A stretch of 15,080 bases of DNA from the NCBI GenBank assembly GCA_041744735.1, contig JBGTKH010000221.1:1-15080 (forward strand), written 5' to 3'. The translations under genes were made by a program, and so were the position numbers. The notes beneath the pieces are model-generated. The model did no database searches and was not told the DNA's origin. It worked only from the letters and a program-made list of their open reading frames with translations. Position 1 is the stretch's first letter; each line of letters begins with the position of its first letter. Source of the DNA: JBGTKH01 sp041744735. GTDB taxonomy: Bacteria > Planctomycetota > Planctomycetia > Pirellulales > Pirellulaceae. Of this stretch, positions 1 through 7,148 are shown one piece after another.

Positions 1-42
1 GCTTGCACGCAAACGAACGTCGTTGGCAGGTTGGTTTGTCAT
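1..42 (-). CDS. Possible start of a further operon gene, cut by the left edge
   Basis: An ATG on the minus strand at 42 opens a frame of 14 codons that runs uninterrupted to the window edge (begins MTNQPANDVRLRAS). It lies 27 nt after the stop of the solute-binding protein gene and points the same way, so it is probably the next gene of the radical SAM/solute-binding operon. Too little is visible to name it. A permease or a sensor protein would fit the neighbour, but this is only inference from context. No clear ribosome-binding site is seen. Confidence 0.4.
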   Translation of the reverse strand, partial: MTNQPANDVRLRAS

Positions 43-69
43 CGGTCGCTCAATTCCCAACGGTTGAAG

Positions 70-1212
70 TCAAGGTCTAACTCGCGCCTTGAACTTAAAA
101 CCGTCCGGATTGACTTCCAGGATAACCGCATCTTTGATGGCGTCGCCCTGACTGTCGAGTGAGATTGTTCCGCTGATTCCCTCCATTCCCTTCGTAGCTC
201 GAATCGCAGCATTCAACTTGTCACGGGAAAAATCTCCTTCGACGCGATCGATTGCTTCGACGAGAACGTGGGCAGCATCGTAACCCAGACATGCCATCGC
301 ACCGGGTGTCTCACCCCCATGGCGCTCCTTGTAAAGCCTCACAAACTCCTGCACTTTCAGATTGGGATCGTCTGGGGCAAAGTGACTCGAAATATAGCTG
401 CCGAATGCCGGCGGCCCCGCCAATTCGACCAGTGACGGGCTATCCCAGCCGTCGCCACCGAGCTTGTAGATCTTGTCCCACGCGCCGCGCGACTGTTTCA
501 GAATCACACCCGCGTCGGAATACATGCCGGCAATAAAGATCACTTCGGGCTGAAACGCGGAAACGGTTGTCACCAGCGCCGAAAAATCTGCGTCCCCAGC
601 CGAGTACGAGGCCGCACCGACAATTTCACCGCCGAGCGACGTGAAGTGCTCCCGAAAGCTTTCCGACAGCCCAATGCTGTAGTCGTTCGCCTTGTCCGTG
701 ACCACAACAGCTTTCTTAGCTCGAAGATCATTGATCGCGAAGTTCGCAAGCACCTTCCCCTGGAACGGGTCGCTGAAGCAAATTCGCGAAATGTAGTCGC
801 CAGTTTTGGTGATGTCGGCATTTGTCGAAATCGGAACAACCATCGGGACGTGTGATTCCTGTGCCACCTTCGCTCCTGCCAGGGTGTTCGTCGACGCGAC
901 AGCGCCGACGACACAATCCACCCGGCTAACCTCGATCAACTGCGTGATCGAGTTCACGGTCTCGGTCAATTCGCCCTTATCGTCCAGCACAATGAGCTTA
1001 ATTTTTTTCTCTCGGCCAGGGTTGAGCTGATCGATCGCCAATTCCAAACCGTTCAAGACCTCTTGACCGTATGTCGCCGCCGGCCCCGATAGAGACAGCA
1101 CGACACCGACCTTAATTTCGCCGTTGTCGTAGTTGGTTCGACTACTGCAACCGGTGTAAAGGGCTGAAAGGCCGACCAGCAGCACGACACAAACAGTCAT
1201 TAGCTTATTCAT
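70..1212 (-). CDS. Periplasmic substrate-binding lipoprotein, branched-chain amino-acid/amide (LIVBP) family
   Basis: An extracytoplasmic binding protein of the Peripla_BP_6 type, which delivers amino acids, amides or related small molecules to an ABC importer or a sensor. Residues 1-21 form a hydrophobic lipoprotein signal peptide ending at LYTGC, so Cys-22 would be lipidated; Tyr at -3 is unusual for a lipobox. The mature part begins with the family hallmark IKVGVVLSLSGPAATYGQ. About 380 aa is the normal size. I chose the ATG at 1212 because GAGGA lies 5-6 nt upstream. An in-frame ATG at 1233 overlaps the radical SAM stop as ATGA but has no ribosome-binding site and would put seven extra residues before the signal peptide. 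The gene follows the radical SAM gene within 17 nt, so the two are surely one operon. No permease or ATPase gene is visible. The substrate cannot be told from sequence. Confidence 0.85.
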   Translation of the reverse strand: MNKLMTVCVVLLVGLSALYTGCSSRTNYDNGEIKVGVVLSLSGPAATYGQEVLNGLELAIDQLNPGREKKIKLIVLDDKGELTETVNSITQLIEVSRVDCVVGAVASTNTLAGAKVAQESHVPMVVPISTNADITKTGDYISRICFSDPFQGKVLANFAINDLRAKKAVVVTDKANDYSIGLSESFREHFTSLGGEIVGAASYSAGDADFSALVTTVSAFQPEVIFIAGMYSDAGVILKQSRGAWDKIYKLGGDGWDSPSLVELAGPPAFGSYISSHFAPDDPNLKVQEFVRLYKERHGGETPGAMACLGYDAAHVLVEAIDRVEGDFSRDKLNAAIRATKGMEGISGTISLDSQGDAIKDAVILEVNPDGFKFKARVRP

Positions 1213-1229
1213 CGAAGTCCTCGCGTTTG

Positions 1230-3212
1230 TCATGTCGGTGAGTGTTCAATTTGCAAAACCAGCGGAAGAGCAGGTGCAGCCCCCTTCCGCCGCTGGCCTT
1301 CGTTCCAATTTGGTCGCTCAAAAAATCGCCGGCTTTCCGGCACCGCAAGAGTCAGATAACGCTTGCCTTCATTAATCGCCCAGCCTTGACGCACGAATAC
1401 TTCCAGGCAGTTGGAAATTGCCTCGATGCTAAGCCGGCGCGAGAATTCTCGTTCCAAATTTGCTTGAATGGATTCAGCTGAAGACAACTCAAGCCCCGCT
1501 AGTTCGAAGAGTTCGGCGTACGGCGACGCAATCGAATACTTTTCTGGAGTCGTGTTGCAGCGGGTATCCGTCAAGATGATTCCAGCTTCGTCGAGCCACG
1601 AATAACTGAACATCGCATCACGGGCTAGTGCCTCGTACCAGCGACTAATAGTGCCGTCAACGTGGGCAAAGTATTCTTGCGGTAGACGACCTTCGCTCTC
1701 GCAATCGAAGTAGTAGGCGATGCGGTTTAGATCCCAGTTGGGATTGGGATAAAGGCAATGATAAATCGCGTTCGCCCTCACGTTTTCGATGCCAAATTGT
1801 TCAGGGTAATCGAAGAGCGGACTATATCTTTCCAGGATGATTGGCGAACGGCCTCTCGGTGGCTGAAGGTGGAACAGGTGATTCATCCATTGGATCTGCT
1901 CCTCGTAATGTTCGGGATTTTCCATGTAAAACCCGGAAAGCAACGTCCATTCCACCTCGATATGGAAGTATGCACACCATTTCAAAAGGAAAACGTTTTG
2001 GATGCCTGTAACCCCTTTTCGCATGAGCCGAAGCAACGAAGTGCTCAGGCTCTCGATGCCCGGCTGGACTGCCGTAACACCAGCACGCCGCATGTCGCGT
2101 ATCTCGTCGAGTCGCATGTTCGATTTGATTTCGAAGAATAAAGAAACGTCCGAGCCGTCGTCATCGAGCCGGCGGAATAGTGTGGGGATGTAACGCCGAT
2201 CGAGGATGTTGTCGACAGCGTAGAGCGATTTCACTCCGTGTCGCCGACTGAGCGTCGTGATCTCATCGTAGACACGCTCTGGCGATTTCGACCGATAATT
2301 CATCGTCGCAGCATTCAAACCGCAGAACACACAGTGACGTGATTCTCCCCACCAGCAGCCGCGGGACGCCTCAAAGGTAATCGCGTGCCGCTGTTGCCAA
2401 TCGGGATGCTTGTCGATACCGAGTTTGCGAATTTGCTCGAAGTAGGTGTCGTAGTTCGGAATCGGCAGCGAGTCCATGTTGGTAACTGCCTGTTGCGGAC
2501 CCTGCTGAACCTTCCCATCGCGTCGGAAAGCCAGATTCGGGATGGAGGCAATCGACTGACCGTGTTGTAATGCGGTGATCAAGCGCGGAAGGCTTGCGTC
2601 TCCCTCACCAAGGCACACGTAATCCAACTCGGGCGCGTATTCGAGCCAGGCAAGCCCCATTTCTCCCCAGGCATTGGCACCTCCGAGCGCGATCGGCACG
2701 TCCGGGTAGCGTTGTTTCAATCGCTTGGCGAATGCGAGTGTTGCCGTTTGCTGTTGGAAGGTGCTGGTGAATCCGATCAGCGAGTACCGCCCCCAATCAT
2801 GCTCGTCGATGATTTTATCCAAGTACTGCGGGACGACGACAGATCTTAATCGGCTGATGATCTCTTCAAACTCGTCGATGAGATCCGGGGCGACCATCTC
2901 CGACTTTCGAACACGCTCGAAGTAGTTCGTTTCGAACTTACCGGGACCGGTAAGTTCGCCGGAGAAGACATAGTCACCGGCGAAATTTCTGTCTTGGTGG
3001 AAGACAAAACTGGCTTCGGTGATCCCGGCGAACGTAGCAAACTCAACGTGAAAGTAGAAGTCGTCGCATGGCATACCGTTTTCCAGCAAGATGGCCTTCA
3101 ACAGTCCCAGCGCCGCGGAAGGATACTCTACGTGCGAGAACGGCATCGAAACGAGGGCGACTCTGTCTCCCCGTCGGTTTAACTGAATTGAATTTGGAAG
3201 ATGCGGTGACAT
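1230..3212 (-). CDS. B12-binding radical SAM protein, RiPP maturation C-methyltransferase type
   Basis: The likely role is cobalamin- and SAM-dependent C-methylation (or a related radical step) of a ribosomally made peptide. This is known for the proteusin-type enzymes annotated as RiPP maturation radical SAM protein 1. In the 660-aa form the N-terminus (RVALVSMPF, YPSAALGLLKA) and the LGGANAWGEMG and GEGDASLP motifs (about 175-210) form the B12-binding region. The cluster motif RGCWWG, HCVFCGLN gives Cys-286, Cys-294 and Cys-297, the C-x7-C-x2-C spacing typical of this family rather than plain CxxxCxxC. After the TIM-barrel part, the C-terminal 90 residues look like a winged-helix segment. 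The frame is open to 3353, but the first 47 codons do not resemble the family and overlap the promoter module, so I prefer the ATG at 3212. No strong ribosome-binding site is present. It is followed directly by the solute-binding protein gene. Confidence 0.85.
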   Translation of the reverse strand: MSPHLPNSIQLNRRGDRVALVSMPFSHVEYPSAALGLLKAILLENGMPCDDFYFHVEFATFAGITEASFVFHQDRNFAGDYVFSGELTGPGKFETNYFERVRKSEMVAPDLIDEFEEIISRLRSVVVPQYLDKIIDEHDWGRYSLIGFTSTFQQQTATLAFAKRLKQRYPDVPIALGGANAWGEMGLAWLEYAPELDYVCLGEGDASLPRLITALQHGQSIASIPNLAFRRDGKVQQGPQQAVTNMDSLPIPNYDTYFEQIRKLGIDKHPDWQQRHAITFEASRGCWWGESRHCVFCGLNAATMNYRSKSPERVYDEITTLSRRHGVKSLYAVDNILDRRYIPTLFRRLDDDGSDVSLFFEIKSNMRLDEIRDMRRAGVTAVQPGIESLSTSLLRLMRKGVTGIQNVFLLKWCAYFHIEVEWTLLSGFYMENPEHYEEQIQWMNHLFHLQPPRGRSPIILERYSPLFDYPEQFGIENVRANAIYHCLYPNPNWDLNRIAYYFDCESEGRLPQEYFAHVDGTISRWYEALARDAMFSYSWLDEAGIILTDTRCNTTPEKYSIASPYAELFELAGLELSSAESIQANLEREFSRRLSIEAISNCLEVFVRQGWAINEGKRYLTLAVPESRRFFERPNWNEGQRRKGAAPALPLVLQIEHSPT

Positions 3213-3258
3213 CGAACGGGCGGTCTGCACGTACGCTTGGCAGTTTAGATCGATGCTA

Positions 3259-3302
3259 ATCCTAACCGATGCCAGAAGTGGCGGCTGACAAACGCTGACA
3301 AA
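3259..3302 (-). promoter_or_regulatory. Promoter module of the radical SAM operon: TTTGTC direct repeat plus TAGGAT
   Basis: On the minus strand TTTGTCAGCGTTTGTC (3302-3287) is followed by exactly 22 nt and then TAGGAT (3264-3259). A start site near 3252 would leave a leader of about 40 nt before the ATG at 3212. The same 16-mer, 22-nt gap and TAGAAT occur before the amidotransferase gene. The two TTTGTC half-sites are 10 bp apart, on the same face of the helix, and take the place of a -35 box. This layout is typical of OmpR/PhoB-family response-regulator sites. The regulator is not in this window. Confidence 0.6.
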
Positions 3303-3372
3303 GATTCCCCCTCCGACGCTCGCGTGGTCAAACTTTGCCGCGTCGAATCGCAACGCAGTGAATTCCCGAAGA

Positions 3373-3540
3373 TCAGACCTTTCGCCAAATCAGTTCACGT
3401 CGCGGTTTGAGTCCAGGGCACACCAAATGGATGCCACGGGCTTTTCTCAAAACGGGCTGTTTTCTCTTTGAAGAATTCGATTTGGCGTCTGACTGATCCT
3501 GCGGAACCCTGCAAAATATACACGTGTCTTGCTGAACCAT
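3373..3540 (-). CDS. Candidate 55-aa small ORF downstream of a consensus promoter
   Basis: The frame begins MVQQDTCIFCRVPQDQ and ends ELIWRKV. It has a CxxC pair at residues 7-10, a very basic middle (KSNSSKRKQPVLRKAR) and a third Cys at 41. Its ATG lies 55 nt downstream of a perfect TTGACA-N17-TATAAT promoter, the main reason to list it. There is no good ribosome-binding site, the composition is not clearly protein-like, and it does not resemble known RiPP leaders. It could be a divergent modified-peptide precursor, a small regulator, or a chance frame in the leader of the radical SAM transcript. Confidence 0.22.
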   Translation of the reverse strand: MVQQDTCIFCRVPQDQSDAKSNSSKRKQPVLRKARGIHLVCPGLKPRRELIWRKV

Positions 3541-3549
3541 GGCTATTAA

Positions 3550-3570
3550 TCACTGGCTGTTGTTCACTGG
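3550..3570 (-). repeat. Operator-like direct repeat downstream of the consensus promoter
   Basis: On the minus strand CCAGTGA occurs twice with a 14-nt period (plus-strand TCACTGG at 3550-3556 and 3564-3570). It sits about 18-38 nt downstream of the predicted start site of the promoter at 3595-3623, where a bound repressor would block transcription. That role is inference. Confidence 0.3.
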
Positions 3571-3594
3571 ATGACGCCGGTCAATTGGCTTCCA

Positions 3595-3623
3595 ATTATA
3601 CTCGCGGCGAATTCCGCTGTCAA
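3595..3623 (-). promoter_or_regulatory. Perfect consensus sigma-70 promoter
   Basis: Read on the minus strand, TTGACA (3623-3618), a spacer of exactly 17 nt, and TATAAT (3600-3595). Both hexamers match the consensus at every position. The start site would be near 3588, in the gap below the amidotransferase gene, pointing at the small ORF 3373-3540 and then the radical SAM gene. Confidence 0.6.
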
Positions 3624-3777
3624 CCGGCAGAAGTTGTTTGTTGAACGCAAGTTAGGTTAGGATTCTCGCGAAAAATTGGCGGAGCGGAGTAACCGCAAAG
3701 TTGGATCGCCGCGTGGGCTACACGTTGAAATGGGTCACGCGGCTGCAAAGATGTAATCGGCTGCGCTTCCTTCGGAA

Positions 3778-4506
3778 TCACGTTATCGGTTGAAAAATGG
3801 GTAACGGGAATTCAAGCAGCCCTACGCGTGGTAGCGGTTGCCACACGTTTGCGGGTGCCAATTCCCTTATTACCTCCGAAGAAATGAATGTGGCCCGGCC
3901 CGTTCGTGCAACGAACACGGTGTAGAATCGTGGATAGGGCGAATTTTCGGGGTACCAATGCACGACGTAGAAATGACTTTGGTTCACCAAAAAGGCGTTT
4001 GCGGACGTGTTTTTGGATGACAGGTGATCGAGCTTTCGAAGCACATCGTCCGCGTCGACTCGGTCACCCATCCTGGGGCAGATATACTCGAAATACTCGG
4101 CCGTGTCGAATGACGAGCAGCTTAGTCCCAGTTCGCGGTAGACCGTTGGCACACAGCCATTGTGCATGATGTACCAAGGAACGGATCGACCGCCTCGCGA
4201 AATCGGGTGCGTGTACTGAAGTCCCTGCTGCTCGGGAATGGTCGCCTTTCGAACGTGAATTGCCAGAAATTCCGTACGCGGCACTCTTTTCGCGAATTCC
4301 TCCAATTCGTCCCCGATGGCGGTTAGGCTTCGGTAGGCTCCGATACGATCGTGACTGTTCTGTTCAAGCCAGAGTGCACCCCATCCGTCGTCATGTTTCC
4401 GGACCGGATGCTCGTGATCTGCTATTCGGCCAAGACTCATCGACTTGGCCGCTTTCAGGACCTCCGTCGTCGAAAACTGACCGATCGCCGCAATCATTCG
4501 ACACAC
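3778..4506 (-). CDS. Class II glutamine amidotransferase (YafJ/EgtC-like)
   Basis: An N-terminal-nucleophile glutaminase that releases ammonia from glutamine or cleaves a gamma-glutamyl bond. The 242-aa product starts MCRMIAA, so Cys-2 becomes the N-terminal nucleophile after Met removal. Other family marks are DDGWG (39-43), IHVRKAT (83-89), the HNG motif (115-117) and FDTAEYFEYI (133-142). The start is a GTG at 4506, immediately before the Cys codon, with GGGAGG 8 nt upstream. The frame stays open to an ATG at 4848, but that extension would bury the nucleophile and is rejected. There is no synthase domain, so it is a stand-alone amidotransferase like YafJ or EgtC; the acceptor is unknown. 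It shares its promoter module with the radical SAM gene, which suggests a role in the same pathway, perhaps peptide processing or amide transfer. Confidence 0.85.
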   Translation of the reverse strand: MCRMIAAIGQFSTTEVLKAAKSMSLGRIADHEHPVRKHDDGWGALWLEQNSHDRIGAYRSLTAIGDELEEFAKRVPRTEFLAIHVRKATIPEQQGLQYTHPISRGGRSVPWYIMHNGCVPTVYRELGLSCSSFDTAEYFEYICPRMGDRVDADDVLRKLDHLSSKNTSANAFLVNQSHFYVVHWYPENSPYPRFYTVFVARTGRATFISSEVIRELAPANVWQPLPRVGLLEFPLPIFQPIT

Positions 4507-4574
4507 GGGAACAACCTCCCAAATTAATTGTGGCTGCAGTGTGGCCGCCAGCCTGGACACCAATGTAAACCTGG

Positions 4575-4618
4575 ATTCTACTGCCGCCTTCACCGAATTT
4601 TGGACAAACGCTGACAAA
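4575..4618 (-). promoter_or_regulatory. Promoter module of the amidotransferase gene: TTTGTC direct repeat plus TAGAAT
   Basis: On the minus strand TTTGTCAGCGTTTGTC (4618-4603) is followed by exactly 22 nt and TAGAAT (4580-4575). The predicted start near 4568 gives a leader of about 60 nt to the GTG at 4506. The 16-mer is identical to the copy before the radical SAM gene and the intervening 22 nt are unrelated. That is what a shared binding site, rather than a recent duplication, would look like. Confidence 0.6.
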
Positions 4619-5191
4619 CAAACCAGCTTAGCCGCGGCCGGATTGAGGACTCGGCCCAGTTTGCCCAAACGCCCTTCCACTTGTCTCGCGTTATGCCGGT
4701 GTTTCTCCAATTCGGGGCCCTTTTGGTGAGGCTGCTTGCGATCAGCCAATGCCCTGCTCCTATTTACATTGAAACGACTCATGCAGGTCGGCGATGAAGC
4801 CATGCACGTTGCTGGCAATAACTTCGTATTCAGTTGGCACGGAGACATGGCGCATGGTGTACCACAGGCTGCTGCACCGTCCGCGAATCCACCTTCGTCG
4901 CTCCGCTGCGTGGTTCAACAACGATACCTACTGGATCGACGAACCCTGCCGTCGCCTAGCGCTCTCGATTAGTGCTGGACAAAAGACGTTGTCCGGCGCT
5001 ATGGATGGAGTGCCGAAAAACTCACGGGGTCGCGGAATTCCGGCCATAGCCGACTGAGCAATGCGGCATTTCGGTGTACCGGGCACTTTCCCGATGGAGC
5101 AATGAGACGGTTTTCGTGCCGCAGGAAAGCTGCCAATCGCAACCCGGCGGTTGGCACAACGATCAACTGTTTGAGTTACCAATGGAGGACG
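4619..5191. other. Gap between the amidotransferase promoter and the integrase
   Basis: No intact gene is supported here. It contains the possible remnant at 4760-4927, an inverted repeat GGACAA/TTGTCC (4977-4982 and 4989-4994), and a direct repeat GAGCAATG at 5056-5063 and 5097-5104. The long antisense frame that starts inside the integrase and ends at 4928 looks like a shadow. This gap would be the place to look for an island boundary or attachment site, but none is identifiable from one sequence. Confidence 0.5.
4760..4927 (-). pseudogene. Possible C-terminal gene remnant
   Basis: A minus-strand frame open from 4927 to a TAG at 4760 ends with a protein-like segment: MRHVSVPTEYEVIASN, then VHGFIADLHESFQCK. 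The pattern of an IAS motif followed by Phe and a final amphipathic helix is reminiscent of the tails of SMI1/KNR4 (SUKH) domains, but that is a weak impression. There is a stop just upstream and no good start, so this would be the remains of a longer gene, possibly broken when the neighbouring island arrived. It may also be chance. Confidence 0.22.
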
Positions 5192-6163
5192 ATGACCGAC
5201 GATACGAACGTGCCGGCAACGGTCCAGCAGCCTGAACCGGCGGACCTGCCGGCGCTCATTCGGGATGCCGGCGGGGCGGCTCGGTTTGCGTTCGAGGAGT
5301 TCTTGCATGGGCAGATTCGCAATCCTTTTACGCGCAAGGCGTATCTGCACACCATTCGCCTGTTCTCGGATTGGTGCGCCGCGCGTGGCTTGGAATTGGT
5401 CCGCGTGACGCCGGCCGATGTCGGGCGGTTTCTCGATTCTCTGCCGGTGGCCTTGCCCACTCGCAAGCTGCACTTGGCGGCGCTGCGGCGGTTTTTTGAT
5501 GGGCTCGTGATGCGCCACGTGCTGGTTTTGAATCCGGCGTTGTCGGTGCGCAGCGAGCGGTATCAAGTGCTTGAAGGCAAGACGCCAGAGATCTCTGTCG
5601 AGCAGGCGCGGCGATTGCTCAAGAGCATTACTGTGTCTCACGATGTTGGCCGCCGTGACTTCGCCGTGATCGGGATTCTGATCTACACGGCGGCCCGTGT
5701 GGGGGCAGTCGCCAAGTTGCGGCGCCGTGATTTCTACGAGGTCGGCGACCAATTCTGTTTGCGGTTTCACGAGAAAGGGGGCAAGGTCCGCGAGATTCCT
5801 GTGCGGCATGACTTGCAACTTGCACTGAATGAGTATTTGGACCAAAGCGGTCTGCGGTATGCCGACCCGGCGTCGCCGTTGTTTCAAACCGCGATTCGTC
5901 GGACCAAACGTTTTACTACCAGTCCTATGTCGGCGGACGATATGGCGCGGATGGTTAAGCGCAGATTGCGCGATGCGGGTTCGTCTGCGCGCTTGTCACC
6001 TCATTCCTTTCGGGTCATGACCATCACCGACCTGTTGGAGCAAGGCGTGCCTTTGGAAGACGTGCAGTATTTGGCAGGCCATGCCGATCCCCGGACGACG
6101 CGGCTGTATGACCGGCGCAAACGGCGTGTGACACGTAACATCGTCGAGCGGATCTCGGTGTAG
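5192..6163 (+). CDS. Tyrosine recombinase / phage-type integrase (XerC/D-like)
   Basis: Catalyses site-specific strand exchange through a 3'-phosphotyrosine. The 323-aa protein has an N-terminal SAM-like core-binding domain (about 30-115: EEFLHGQIRNPFTRKAYLHT) and a C-terminal catalytic domain with every active-site residue: Arg-169 (TAARVGA), Lys-198 (KGGKVREIP), His-271 and Arg-274 (SPHSFR), His-297 (GHADPRTT) and nucleophile Tyr-306 (LYDRR). The start at 5192 has GGAGG 3 nt before it, slightly close. The frame is open to an ATG at 5102, but those 30 residues (MRRFSCRRKAANRNP) do not look like integrase. It opens the run of small accessory genes and probably mobilises or once mobilised them. 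The extra segment of true integron integrases was not recognised. It could also be a lineage-specific chromosomal Xer paralogue. Confidence 0.92.
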   Translation: MTDDTNVPATVQQPEPADLPALIRDAGGAARFAFEEFLHGQIRNPFTRKAYLHTIRLFSDWCAARGLELVRVTPADVGRFLDSLPVALPTRKLHLAALRRFFDGLVMRHVLVLNPALSVRSERYQVLEGKTPEISVEQARRLLKSITVSHDVGRRDFAVIGILIYTAARVGAVAKLRRRDFYEVGDQFCLRFHEKGGKVREIPVRHDLQLALNEYLDQSGLRYADPASPLFQTAIRRTKRFTTSPMSADDMARMVKRRLRDAGSSARLSPHSFRVMTITDLLEQGVPLEDVQYLAGHADPRTTRLYDRRKRRVTRNIVERISV

Positions 6164-6222
6164 CACCGCCGGCCTTGAAGTGTGGGTGTTTTGCGTTCGT
6201 CTGCCGCTTCCTGACGTGGCAC

Positions 6223-6239
6223 TCGGGGCGCTGCCCCGA
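6223..6239 (+). terminator. GC hairpin after the integrase, possible terminator
   Basis: TCGGGGC-GCT-GCCCCGA is a perfect 7-bp stem with a 3-nt loop, 59 nt after the integrase stop. A T4 run follows only after a further 9 nt (6249-6252), so it is not a textbook intrinsic terminator. Confidence 0.35.
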
Positions 6240-6378
6240 ACCCCGGGATTTTCCAAGGCATGACTCGCATCAAAGTGATGGGTGGGGAATCGCGGGAAAG
6301 TGTGCGGTCGTAGGGGAGCGCCCGACCGCTTGGCGGAACCTTTGAGCGTGACTGGTTGACTGCCCGCAGTAAAAAACT

Positions 6379-6420
6379 GGGCGGCGCGACCTGCGGCGAT
6401 GAAGCCCGATCGCGCCGCCC
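6379..6420. repeat. Perfect 11-bp inverted repeat
   Basis: GGGCGGCGCGA (6379-6389) pairs perfectly with TCGCGCCGCCC (6410-6420) around a 20-nt loop, which itself can form GGC/GCC. It is the strongest simple palindrome in the window. No T-run follows on either strand, so a terminator is unlikely. Confidence 0.5.
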
Positions 6421-6966
6421 CCTGCACGTCTCTTCGACGCTTCGGCGAGGTTATCCCTGGCAGGTTGCGTCCCCGCAGAGCCTGCGTCCGTTTCACCCCG
6501 CGCTGACAACGTGCCAGAAAAGTCCTCGTGATTCAATGAGTGACCTCGACCACCTTGCTCCGCGTTGTCAATCGGCGCCCGAGAGAAGCCCCGGCGACCA
6601 GCGGCAGACCGAATCCGATGCGCTTGGTCACCACGGTAACCGCTCGGAAACATTCCGCGTTCTACCGGCCGCACGATCTTGCCGGTGGCACGTTTAGTCG
6701 GAGTCCGGGCGCGTGACAGATCCCGCTGGTCGTGCTACGGAATTCGACCGTGACGAGATTCTGCGGCTGCCCTTGCCACGCCATCGGCACTGCGCAGTTT
6801 GCATCTGACGGACCAGTTGTGGCATCAGTTCCCACAGATCTCTTTCCCTACACGCTGTCGGGTAGTTCCAAACGAACACCGCCCCCGCCGACCCCTCGCA
6901 CGCGTTGCCGGTCGGCTGAGGCCGGTGGCGTGCGACATTCAGGTTTTCAATCCCAATCTCCCGTCG

Positions 6967-7078
6967 TCGGCTGCTCTCAGTGTAACGCGGCGTCAAGGTC
7001 CGACGCCTGCGGCGTCTGCTGCTTCGCCGGTGGCGAAGGCTCCACCTTGACTATGCCGCGTTGGCCCACGTGCGGGCC
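6967..7078 (+). repeat. Branched structured repeat, copy 1
   Basis: Outer stem AACGCGGC plus GTCAAGGT (6984-6999) pairs with ACCTTGAC (7044-7051), bulge TAT, then GCCGCGTT (7055-7062). Inside are two hairpins: GACGCC-TGC-GGCGTC (7002-7016) and CTTCGCC-GGT-GGCGAAG (7022-7038). A fourth stem GGCCC/GGGCC (7063-7078) follows. Copy 2 at 8449-8566 keeps the fold with compensatory changes. It ends 70 nt before the first small gene. It could be a structured RNA, a folded single-strand recombination site, or a mobile repeat. Confidence 0.65.
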
Positions 7079-7148
7079 GCCGACGGGCCCAGCATCAACC
7101 CATTTGTCAGCGAGTCAGTCGGCTCGTTGGCCTGGAGGACTTGATTCG

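Larger units (their letters stand above)
3213..3777. other. 565-bp stretch between amidotransferase and radical SAM genes
   Basis: It holds the promoter module at 3259-3302, a 55-codon minus-strand ORF (3373-3540), two operator-like repeats (3550-3570) and a perfect consensus promoter (3595-3623). Nothing resembling a long leader peptide of the nitrile-hydratase or Nif11 type was found on the minus strand. No strong terminator for the amidotransferase gene is visible; a short GC hairpin followed by ATTTTT near 3670-3690 on the minus strand is the only weak candidate. Confidence 0.6.
6164..7148. other. Hairpin-dense stretch without a convincing gene
   Basis: Nearly 1 kb between the integrase and the first small gene. 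Frames on both strands are Arg/Ser/Pro-rich and unconvincing. Perfect inverted repeats are common: 6223-6239; GCGGTCG/CGACCGC (6304-6310, 6323-6329); GGGCGGCGCGA/TCGCGCCGCCC (6379-6389, 6410-6420, 11 bp); TGACAACG/CGTTGTCA (6504-6511, 6563-6570); and the branched repeat at 6967-7078. The density suggests structured RNA, recombination sites, or decayed insertion material. Confidence 0.5.

Noticed and set aside
1758..2141. 127-codon plus-strand ORF inside the radical SAM gene
   Set aside because: Antisense to a strongly supported gene, with no start signal or recognisable domain.
3213..3353. 47-codon extension of the radical SAM protein
   Set aside because: It does not resemble the family and overlaps the predicted promoter.
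4507..4848. N-terminal extension of the amidotransferase to an ATG at 4848
   Set aside because: The catalytic Cys must be residue 2; GTG at 4506 with GGGAGG upstream fits, and the extension covers the promoter module.
4928..5887. 319-codon minus-strand ORF opposite the integrase
   Set aside because: Antisense shadow of a gene with a complete active site; its composition is Arg/Pro-rich and it has no recognisable domain.
7103..7112. TTTGTCAGCG on the plus strand before the first small gene
   Set aside because: Only the first half of the 16-bp module is present and there is no TAGRAT at the required distance; probably chance.
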